A stretch of DNA of 64,000 nucleotides, taken from contig CAJQUW010007745.1 in NCBI GenBank assembly GCA_907163375.1, forward strand, positions 62,001 to 126,000, given 5' to 3'. Origin of the DNA: Prostheceraeus crozeri (taxonomy: Eukaryota; Platyhelminthes; Polycladida; Euryleptidae). The position numbers and the translations under genes were made by a program. This document shows, in pieces, positions 55,801-64,000 of the stretch. How positions within the stretch are numbered: position 1 is the first letter of the stretch; every line of letters starts with the position of its first letter. The notes beneath the pieces were generated by a model that worked only from the letters and a program-made list of their open reading frames with translations, searched no databases and had not been told where the DNA came from.

Positions 55801-58586
55801 GTAAAAGTCTCACTGTCGGCCTCGTTCCCTGCACAAACTCATGCTGGCTGCCGGACTATGAGGTGTACATCATTCTGTGAAAGTCTCATTTTCGGCCTTG
55901 TTCCCTGCAGAAACTCGTGCTGGTTGCCGGAATATGCCATGCACATCATTCTGTGAAAGTCTCATTTTCGGCCTCGTTCCCTGCAGAAACTCGTGCTGGC
56001 TGCCGCACTATGATGTGTGCATCATTCTGTGAAAGTCTCATTGTCGGCCTCGTTCCCTGCAGAAACTCGTGCTGGCTGCCGGACTATGAGGTGTACATCA
56101 TTCTGTGAAAGTCTCATTTTCGGCCTCGTTCCCTGCAGAAACTCGTGCTGGCTGCCGGACTGTGAGGTGTACATCATTCTGTGAAAGTCTCATTGTCGGC
56201 CTCGTTCCATGCAGAAACTCGTGCTGGCTGCCGCACTATGATGTGTGCATCATTCTGTGAAAGTCTCATTGTCGGCCTCGTTCCCTGCAGAAGCTCGTGC
56301 TGGCTGCCGGACTATGTGGTGTACATCATTCTGTGAAAGTCTCATTGTCGGCCTCGTTCCCTGCAGAAACTCGTGCTGGCTGCCGGACTATGAGGTGTAC
56401 ATCATTCTGTGAAAGTCTCATTGTCGGCCTCGTTCCCTGCAGAAATTCGTGCTGGTTGCCGGACTGTGAGGTGTGCATCATTCTGTGAAAGTCTCATTGT
56501 CGGCCTTGTTCCCTGCAGAAACTCGTGCTGGCTGCCGGACTATGAGGTGTACATCATTCTGTGAAAGTCTCACTGTCGGCCTCGTTCCCTGCACAAACTC
56601 ATGCTGGCTGCCGGACTATGAGGTGTACATCATTCTGTGAAAGTCTCATTTTCGGCCTTGTTCCTGCAGAAACTCGTGCTGGCTGCCGGACTATGAGGTG
56701 TACATCATTCTGTGAAAGTCTCATTGTCGGCCTCCTTTCCTGCAGAAACTCGTGCTGGCTGCCGGACTATGAGGTGTACATCATTCTGTGAAAGTCTCAT
56801 TGTCGGCCTCGTTCCCTGCAGAAACTCGTGCTGGTTGCCGGACTGTGAGGTGTGCATCATTCTGTGAGAGTCTCATTGTCGGCCTCGTTCCCTGCAGAAA
56901 CTCGTGCTGGCTGCCGGACTATGAGGTGTACATCATTCTGTGAAAGTCTCACTGTCGGCCTCGTTCCCTGCACAAACTCATGCTGGCTACCGGACTATGA
57001 GGTGTACATCATTCTGTGAAAGTCTCACTGTCGGCCTCGTTCCCTGCAGAAACTCGTGCTGGCTGCCGGACTATGAGGTGTACATCATTCTGTGAAAGTC
57101 TCATTGTCGGCCTCGTTCCCTGCATAAACTCGTGCTGGCTGCCGGACTATGAGGTGTACATCATTCTGTGAAGGTCTCATTGTCGGCCTCGTTCCCTGCA
57201 GAAACTCGTGCTGGCTGCCGGACTATGAGGTGTACATCTTTCTGTGAAAGTCTCATTGTCGGCCTCGTTCCCTGCACAAACTCGTGCTGGCTGCCGGACT
57301 GTGAGGTGTACATCATTCTGTGAAAGTCTCATTGTCGGCCTCGTTCCATGCAGAAACTCGTGCTGGCTGCCGCACTATGATGTGTGCATCATTCTGTGAA
57401 AGTCTCATTGTCGGCCTCGTTCCCTGCAGAAGCTCGTGCTGGCTGCCGGACTATGAGGTGTACATCATTCTGTGAAAGTCTCATTGTCGGCCTCGTTCCC
57501 TGCAGAAACTCGTGCTGGCTGCCGGACTATGAGGTGTACATCATTCTGTGAAAGTCTCATTGTCGGCCTCGTTCCCTGCAGAAACTCGTGCTGGTTGCCG
57601 GACTGTGAGGTGTGCATCATTCTGTGAAAGTCTCATTGTCGGCCTCGTTCCCTGCAGAAACTCGTGCTGGCTGCCGGACTATGAGGTGTACATCATTCTG
57701 TGAAAGTCTCACTGTCGGCCTCGTTCCCTGCACAAACTCATGCTGGCTGCCGGACTATGAGGTGTACATCATTCTGTGAAAGTCTCATTTTCGGCCTTGT
57801 TCCTGCAGAAACTCGTGCTGGCTGCCGGACTATAAGGTGAACATCATTCTGTGAAAGTCTCATTGTCGGCCTCGTTCCCTGCAGAAACTCGTGCTGGCTG
57901 CCGGACTGTGAGGTGTACATCATTCTGTGAAAGTCTCATTGTCGGCCTCGTTCCCTGCAGAAACTGGTGCTGGCTGCCGGACTATGAGGTGTACATCATT
58001 CTGTGAAAGTCTCATTTTCGGACTTATTCCTGCAGAAACTCGTGCTGGTTGCCGGAATATGCCATGCACATCATTCTGTGAAAGTCTCATTTTCGGCCTC
58101 GTTCCCTGCAGAAACTCGTGCTGGCTGCCGGACTATGAGGTGTACATCATTCTGTGAAAGTCTCATTGTCGGCCTCGTTCCCTGCAGAAACTCGTGCTGG
58201 CTGCCGGACTATGAGGTGTACATCATTCTGTGAGAGTCTCATTGTCGGCCTCGTTCCCTGCAGAAACTCGTGCTGGCTGCCGGACTGTGAGGTGTACATC
58301 ATTCTGTGAAGGTCTCATTGTCGGTCTCGTTCCCTGCAGAAACTCGTGCTGGCTGCCGGACTATGAGGTGTACATCATTCTGTGAAAGTCTCATTGTCGG
58401 CCTCGTTCCCTGCAGAAACTCGTGCTGGTTGCCGGGATATGCCATGCACATCATTCTGTGAAAGTCTCATTTTCGGCCTCGTTCCCTGCAGAAACTCGTG
58501 CTGGCTGCCGGACTATGAGGTGTACATCATTCTGTGAAAGTCTCATTGTCGGCCTCGTTCCCTGCACAAACTCGTGCTGACTGCCG
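43853..58586 (+). repeat. 76-bp satellite array, about 194 copies (14.7 kb)
   Basis: Consensus blocks in order: GGACTATGAGGTGTACATCA, TTCTGTGAAAGTCTCATTGT, CGGCCTCGTTCCCTGCAG, AAACTCGTGCTGGCTGCC, 76 bp in total. The length divided by 76 gives about 194 units with very few indels (75-bp units near 56655 and 57795). Most units have CTGCAG (PstI); variants with TGCACAAACTC lack it. Since 76 is not a multiple of three, any frame rotates and meets TGA within three units, so the 76-codon frames here are artefacts. Unit identity looks high throughout. Confidence 0.97.
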
Positions 58587-58589
58587 AGA

Positions 58590-58895
58590 TCTCCTCATTC
58601 ATTGTATTTGAATATCTTCATTATTTCATTGCAGACAGATAAATGGCTCAATAAAACGTCTTCAACCGCTTCAAAAGTTTCGAAGATACTGAGGGATGAG
58701 TACATACTTCAATTAGATATAAGGTTCCATGCTGGTTTGGATCTGCATTTGAGAATTTGGTATGAGTATTGTACGAGTATTCATGCCGTGTTCTTCGCGA
58801 CAATGACCCGTAGTCTTGAAATAAAAACTTTTGACTTTTGTCCATCATAGAGCAGACATATAATTGATAATCACACTCTAGCTTCTTCAACTCAC
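58590..58895. other. Intron remainder between array and exon
   Basis: Unique intronic sequence. A plus-strand 82-codon frame (58602-58850) has no recognised motif and overlaps the intron of the minus-strand gene; not called as a gene. Confidence 0.4.
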
Positions 58896-59048
58896 TCGTT
58901 TTTGTAGAGTTGTAAGAACGCCTTCTTTCTCCCTAATTTCTTTTTGAAATTTCCATGATTGCTGCACTTGTTTCAACCGCATGTCCACTTCTTTCTCACG
59001 ATCTTCCTGTATTTCGCCCATGTTGAACCGCATCACCTCCTCTTTAAT
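58896..59048 (-). CDS. Coiled-coil protein gene, internal exon (51 codons)
   Basis: Acceptor TTTTGATTTTAG/ATTAAAGAG at 59048 and donor AAACGA/GTGAGT at 58896 enclose exactly 153 bp, phase 0 on both sides. It encodes a highly charged helix: IKEEVMRFNMGEIQEDREKE, then VDMRLKQVQQSWKFQKEIRE, KEGVLTTLQKR. It joins in phase to VIELEKLL of the terminal exon and continues the same coiled coil. The phase match, helix continuity and consensus borders together make it convincing although it is too short to stand out alone. Confidence 0.82.
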
Positions 59049-60920
59049 CTAAAATCAAAATGATTCATTATCTGGTGATTGCGAGGATATTAATTATCTC
59101 ATCTTCAGAGCAAGCACAAAGTGATGCAAAAAAGATGTCGATTAGTGTCCAGTATTCGGGAATTTGAAAGAACGGTGCTCCGGCAATTTGGGAATAGAGA
59201 CAAGTTTTCACGAATTTGATATTTCTCATACGATGATGACATCCCAGCAGCCATTTATAATTGAATATAATGCTTACTAATTTAAATTATTAATTGAAGC
59301 AGTCCTGATGAGGACTGATGGCGTTCTCCAATCCGCAAGTGTACAAAGGTAATGCTACTGATTAATCAGTTCTGGATTAATCATTCTTAAAAGGACTCAA
59401 TGGAGCTTTCTCGTGGCAACGAATTGTAATTGATCAGCTTTGGCCCAATATCTGAAAATCTTAAGACTTGTAACACTACTCATTCTTACTGTTAATATGC
59501 TAATACCACAGATTCCAAACACTGCCGTATACATGTTCAGAACAGACGTCTAATATACCTTACCGATTGCAAATGCCGATAGTGGAAATACAATAGGACA
59601 ATGGTCACCATAGGTTAAGGAAATTAAAAATGGAGATTATAAAACTACAGGATACCGATGGATAAAAATTGGAAACGTGGAGGTTTAGTATACAATCTAT
59701 TGATATAGTATTTGATATGCAATCTGCGCTTTGTACTGAAATCGTGCATTATACATGTATATCAAATTTTTCCCACTTTAAACCAGAAAAATAACGTAAT
59801 TTAACAATAGATTAAGTGTTCGACAATGAATGGATCTCCGAAGCTACTTAGCTGGAAAATTTCAGTACAATGTGCATAAAATATGCCATATCGGTCATTC
59901 TGATTTCTCCAAGCCAGTTTCTTTCCTGTTATAGCCAATTCAGAGCAATTATTACTCATCTTACAACTTTGCATCAAAGATTATATTGTGATTTACTCGA
60001 AATTAATTCTGAGAATGAAATAAATGTTCTGAGAACCTTCAGTTTGGAGTTCCATTGGAAAACGTAAGAATACAAAAGGAAAGACAAAAGGAAAGCCCAT
60101 TGATTTCCAACATCTAAATTATTTACCTCGAATTGTTGACAGTTGACAAACATCATAGAACACAACTGCATGTTTCCACAACTTCATTTCTATTCGAATT
60201 CACGCAGAATTACATTCGATTATTGTATGTTAGTATGTTGCCGTTGTGCATATTGAACTTGTCAATCACATTGAACGTGTTGGAATTTCATTTCGAACAT
60301 CACATCAGATAACAAAAGTTGAAGATTTATAGCAGTGATGAGCAACGACGCCAGATTTGCATTTTGTGTAATTGAAAAATAACAAAACAAAATGCCATTG
60401 TTTTACGATCATTGAATCATCAAATAAGATTTTCAAGTCATTTTATTTCTTTTTCAACAATTGAGACAGCTATTTTTTATGATTTCTGGATGACTGGACC
60501 CGCTATCGCTTCATGCTGTAATTTTGACAGTTGCAAAGATAACTACAAACCAATTGAAAACATCAGATGTGCATTTTACAGTGCAGACAAAAGTGTCTGG
60601 AGTTCATTCTGTACATTTATATTAATATTCTTAACTCAAGTACGTCTGTGAAGAATTAATATGTACAAATGTCCAAACCAACTTAGCAAAATGAGCAGAG
60701 GCTCATACATATAATAAAACTCATGTCAATTTACATCGAGAAGGAATAGAGCCCAAACTTCTACAAAAGACTAAGGTGTTTGTTAATAAGATAGAAAAAA
60801 ATAAAATAAATAGATTTTAGATCACGTTTGCAACAGCCATCATTTTTGAAGGACTTACGGGAAAAGAAAAAAGAATTGCGGCGAATGAAGAGTCTCTTCA
60901 TGGCTCGCAGACAAGTGAAC
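59049..60920 (-). other. Intron of the coiled-coil gene, no other feature
   Basis: AT-rich DNA without a recognised gene or repeat. A possible donor (TTCGAG/GTAAAT, about 60127) follows an open frame reading MQLCSMMFVNCQQFE, but no acceptor or phase support was found. Confidence 0.4.
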
Positions 60921-60929
60921 GCCATCCTG

Positions 60930-61860
60930 AAGATTATCTAATAGTGCGCTCTCAAAGCTTGTCGGAACGGGAGGTTCATGTTCAAGCTGGTTACAACGAT
61001 AAAATTTACCTGCAAGTGAAGGGTTGTCCTATGGGGACACACTTCTCTCCCCTATTTGCTGTGATGAAATCGATAGAAGAACAAGCCCTAAGTAAGTTAA
61101 CTTATAAGCACAACTTACTGCCTAAAATATATAAACGATGACTGTATAGATGATGTAATTATGGGTCCGTTCCCCAAAGATGATAGAATTTTTTCAAATA
61201 GATTAGAAACTTTTAATTCGATAAATAAAGACATTCAATTCACATTGGACCTTCCGAAAGATAACTTTTTGGACTTAAGCATCAAAATAGCCATAAGCAT
61301 TGTCTCTCAAACTCAAAGTGCTTAAATAGGATCAAACTATTCAACATCAGCTAATGGCAACTAGTCACTCCTAATCACACAGGTTCTAGCTCTGCTCCAC
61401 TCATACACATTCGCATTCTTATATGCACATTATGAACAACTCTGATACTTTAAAAGTCCGTTGTGTCAATGTTAACTTTAAGGAAGTATATAGACCCTAA
61501 AAAGCTGTAATAAAACATTGTAAAAACAGAATTAAAAGATGGCATCAATACGTCAAATATCCAGACCTGTTATTGTCATACCTCTAAGTGTATACAAAGA
61601 ACCCTACTTATTTACAACATTGTAATTCGGCCAAAACACACACGAGAAAAGTACCAAAAATCAACTCAGACAGTACATCAAACTCAGACAAGTGGGAAAT
61701 AAATCATTCTTGCCGATATTAATGTACAGAGTCGAAAAGTCAACCATTTCAGGCGACAAAATTCTATTATTTGCCACCTCAAAAAACTCAGAGAAAGACT
61801 TTATAGGCTACTCCAAGAATGCTGACGACCAAAATTCTTCTGGATAGAATACAATAAATG
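60930..61860 (+). pseudogene. Penelope-type reverse transcriptase fragment
   Basis: Plus-strand blocks NDKIYLQVKGCPMGTHFSPL, then YKR, a frame change, IDDVIMGPFPKDD and FNSINKDIQFTLDLPKDNF are the palm region of a Penelope-type (GIY-YIG retroelement) reverse transcriptase, including the IDD part of the catalytic box. Stops and frame changes are frequent and decay increases towards 61860. It lies in an intron of the coiled-coil gene in the opposite orientation and differs from element A. Confidence 0.7.
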
Positions 61861-61927
61861 TCAATACTCATAACATTTGTCTCGAAGAACTGATAAGCCA
61901 TTACTTAATATGACAGATAGACTCTGC

Positions 61928-62455
61928 GCTGTTAAACGCTCAATACCAATCACATAGGAAGGATGCATACCAAAATATTTTTGGTATATTTTTGTATCCA
62001 TTTTGTATGCATTTCAAATGTGATATGCTTTACATACTAAAGCCATACCAGCACAGTACTAGAGGAAAGTATCAATGATGTCTAAAAAATGTTGACTGAA
62101 GGTCTTTAGTCAATAAAGATCACATTAATGTTACTACTGTTCTGTAAGTAGTAAGATAATAACATTCAAGAGGCAAACGTGCAATAATTAATTCGATTTT
62201 AATGCATGTAAGTCTAATTCACAATAAGTCACGAAATTCACAATTAATCTAATCTAGTTAAATATCACACTATCAAAAAGAAATATTTACGACTGGTTGT
62301 ACTGAAAAAAGATATTTGACTGTAGTACGTACATTTTTTTGCTATATAACTTAAAGCTCTAGATGCGAGAGACGTCTAATAAGGATGAATTTGTATCAGG
62401 TGTCGTGTATAAAACATCATGCCAACAACTCGTATTTCATTGTAAAACAGCAATT
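61928..62455 (+). mobile_element. 1-kb MITE family, internally shortened copy 5
   Basis: Starts CGCTGTTAAACGCTCAATACC and shares GGATGCATACCAAAATATTTT and ATGCTTTACATACTAAAGCC with the other copies. It ends near 62455 (TTTCATTGTAAAACAGC), with about half of the family length deleted. Confidence 0.75.
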
Positions 62456-62566
62456 CAGATAGAATAGCATAGGCATGTCACCTAGTGCCTTCCTACAAAT
62501 AATCGCAAAGTTTTCAGACGCTGCATGTGAATGTATATCAATGCCATCAGTGACACGGTGACTCAC

Positions 62567-62679
62567 TTTAGCAGTAATATACGTCTCCAGTTTTTCCTTT
62601 TCCCACTTATGTAGATGTTTTGTCAAGGATGGATGCTGCTCCCATAAATCTTCGAAATTAAAAGTCCGTGAGGCAAGTC
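62567..62679 (-). CDS. Coiled-coil protein gene, upstream exon
   Basis: Acceptor GTCGGTTTCTCTTTCAG/GACTTGCC at 62679 and donor GCTAAA/GTGAGT at 62567 enclose 113 bp. Read with two leading bases finishing a codon it gives LASRTFNFEDLWEQHPSLTK and HLHKWEKEKLETYITAK and ends in phase 0, matching the phase-0 start of the next exon (IKEEVMRF). Further 5' exons, including the start codon, were not found and probably lie beyond the window. Confidence 0.68.
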
Positions 62680-62879
62680 CTGAAAGAGAAACCGACAACT
62701 TCGCAACAAAAGCAGATTTGATGACATCTGTCCACCACGATGAATCTCTGTACAGGTGATGGTTTCCAAAAAAATTTGTTGAGCTAAATCATTTCTATTT
62801 ACAAACATATAGCAGAATGTCAACTTTCAGAAAATAAAGGACCAGCCATTAATTTACAAGATGAGAGAAGTCCTTGCTT

Positions 62880-63560
62880 TGATGGTTTTTCTGTATTGTA
62901 GCAACATGTGCGAGGCCTTTCAGCCGCTACAGGCGACCATCGTCAGGCACGTGAGTGAAGAAAAGATTGCTGTAGATGAGGTCAAGTCCACTTTTTATTG
63001 AACTCGGAACATAGCATTGACTGTCCAAAATAAAATACAATACGATAAGCAAAAATACATAAAACCAAATACTGCTACTACTAAAATTGACAGTAGAAGT
63101 AGAAAGAAAAAAGCTAGAAAGATACAAGAGAAAAGTAAACGTCAAAAATTCCAGCAACTGTTTAGAGAAAACTTCACTCGATTGGCCGATGTATATCTCT
63201 CAGTCCAAAATGCTTCTTTTATCAATCTTCTCCTCCATACCGGTTCTCTGTCCACCACCTCCATCCTCTCAAAGGCTCTCTCTGATCGCTTTCAAATACA
63301 TGTCGGGCGTCCGACCGTTCAACGTCGACATCTTTGACTGCTTTGCTCTTTTCTTCTCTCATGTAATGAGCGGACTGACTCTCCAACATACGACCAACCA
63401 CATTGAGGATCTGCACAAGGGAGACGATACACCACGCGAAAATGCTTCGCCGGAGTAGGACGCTTTCTCATGAGAACACTCCTCAGAGTGTTAATGGGTT
63501 TCATACCGACGTTTACATCAACTTGCTTGAGGACATCACGGATCCGCTCTATAACACCCT
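62880..63560 (-). pseudogene. Third Penelope-type element, GIY-YIG remnant
   Basis: Minus-strand frame 63319-63504 reads FRVVYRLPCADPQCGWSYVG then ESVRSLHERRKE, the GIY-YIG start; a frame change leads to KAVKDVDVERSDARHVFE (63222-63416). Towards 62900 the sequence CCTGACGATGGTCGCCTGTAG resembles the 3' tail of such elements. It is a decayed, 5'-truncated copy. Confidence 0.7.
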
Positions 63561-64000
63561 GGACGAAGGTATTGAGCCTCTGAAATCCAACTTCTCCTCA
63601 CCGGTGAGAATTTCAGGATGTCAAATGTTCCACTCACAGCTTTAATTTTATCACAAGAAAGGCAATAGGCCTCCCCCTTTCTTCCCCTTCTTCCCTAAAT
63701 TCGTGTAAGAGCTTCTTATTATAATAATTTGCATAATAATAATAATATTTGTATAATATATAATCGTCACTCAGCATCAGTAAAACGACAATGTGCAAGC
63801 TATGCTTCCAGTCGTCTAGCAAGTCAGCAAGTTACTGAGTTTCAAGCATCACAAAATTCCCTCTTATGTTTATGCAGATCTATGTACTTCTGAGTTTGGC
63901 AAGTGATTTCAAAATGCACTATGTAGATCGCGGTTTGCCAGGAGAGGCGGTTTTACTTTGAAAATTTTCCACTCTCAACGGTCTCTGATGTATTTTTGTA
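63561..64000. other. Non-coding end of window
   Basis: AT-rich with a TAATAATAAT-type run near 63720-63760. No gene is recognised. Confidence 0.35.

Larger units (their letters stand above)
42571..58586. mobile_element. Foldback element copy 2 with giant satellite arm
   Basis: Structure: left arm of about 10 inverted monomers (42581-43336, with a duplicated TAGTCCTGCA at the edge), palindromic core (43337-43852), and right arm of about 194 direct monomers (43853-58586). The architecture is the same as at 31240-32724. The right end stops inside a monomer (CTGACTGCCG then unrelated AGATCTCC) and no target duplication is visible, so the outer right terminus has been lost or rearranged. Confidence 0.9.
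42158..58895 (-). other. Intron of the coiled-coil gene, nearly filled by a foldback/satellite element
   Basis: Donor CAAAAACGA/GTGAGT at 58895 and acceptor CTTCAG/GTAATAG at 42158 define a 16.7-kb phase-0 intron. The foldback element from about 42571 to 58586 accounts for about 96% of it. Without it the intron would be about 0.7 kb. Confidence 0.85.

Noticed and set aside
44248..58233. Repeated open frames of about 76 codons in the satellite
   Set aside because: Unit length 76 is one more than a multiple of three, so every frame rotates and is closed by TGA within three units; no start context or constraint is visible.
42571..58586. CRISPR array
   Set aside because: Units are contiguous with no unique spacers, are 76 bp long, and lie in an animal genome.
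58602..58850. Plus-strand gene of 82 residues beside the array
   Set aside because: No known motif; it overlaps the intron of the minus-strand gene and lacks support.
59974..60171. Extra exon of the coiled-coil gene ending FVNCQQFE with a GTAAAT donor
   Set aside because: No convincing acceptor, uncertain phase, and the peptide does not continue the charged coiled coil.

Overview
The window is genomic DNA from a multicellular animal, most likely a bilaterian invertebrate; the phylum cannot be fixed from sequence alone. The evidence is spliced coding exons with GT/AG borders, a Notch-ligand (DSL/EGF) gene, a rhodopsin-type receptor fragment, and animal-type transposons (Tc1, piggyBac, a jockey/CR1-like LINE and Penelope-like elements). 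It is gene-poor, AT-rich and dominated by mobile and repeated DNA. No bacterial-style operons, rRNA, tRNA or CRISPR arrays were seen.

Layout. 1-5,400: a zinc-finger-like remnant, a dead Tc1 transposon with terminal inverted repeats (1236-2661), a cluster of a 16-bp inverted motif (2763-3377), then non-coding DNA. 5,360-7,600: a solo foldback core, followed by an intact intronless minus-strand DSL ligand gene (5841-7442). 8,393-11,008: a complete but frame-broken piggyBac with TTAA target duplication. 11,650-12,444: a broken GPCR. 13,700-19,200: two copies of a dispersed repeat carrying an interrupted palindrome, plus a perfect cruciform. 20,040-21,250: two Penelope 3' ends arranged as a large inverted repeat. 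22,640-29,910: a second, decayed piggyBac with a 991-bp MITE nested in it, and further copies of that MITE. 30,230-33,750: a Penelope-like element on the minus strand interrupted by smaller insertions and by a 1,485-bp foldback element. 35,300-40,400: two LINE copies in tandem. 40,437-41,094: a piggyBac-type MITE. 41,198-62,679: at least three exons of a minus-strand coiled-coil protein gene.

The most striking structure is a foldback element family. Its inverted arms are built of a 76-bp tandem monomer flanking a core of about 0.5 kb that is itself palindromic. One copy (31240-32724) has 1 left and 11 right monomers and sits in the Penelope element with a TTA target duplication. The second copy (about 42571-58586) has about 10 left and about 194 right monomers, so one arm has become a 14.7-kb satellite array. 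It makes up about 96% of one 16.7-kb intron of the coiled-coil gene. A third locus (about 5360-5785) has only a degraded core. This is a snapshot of a satellite DNA growing from a transposon arm inside a gene.

The genes do not form a pathway. The DSL ligand would act at the cell surface in Notch signalling. The coiled-coil protein is unidentified. Everything else reads as relics of transposition.
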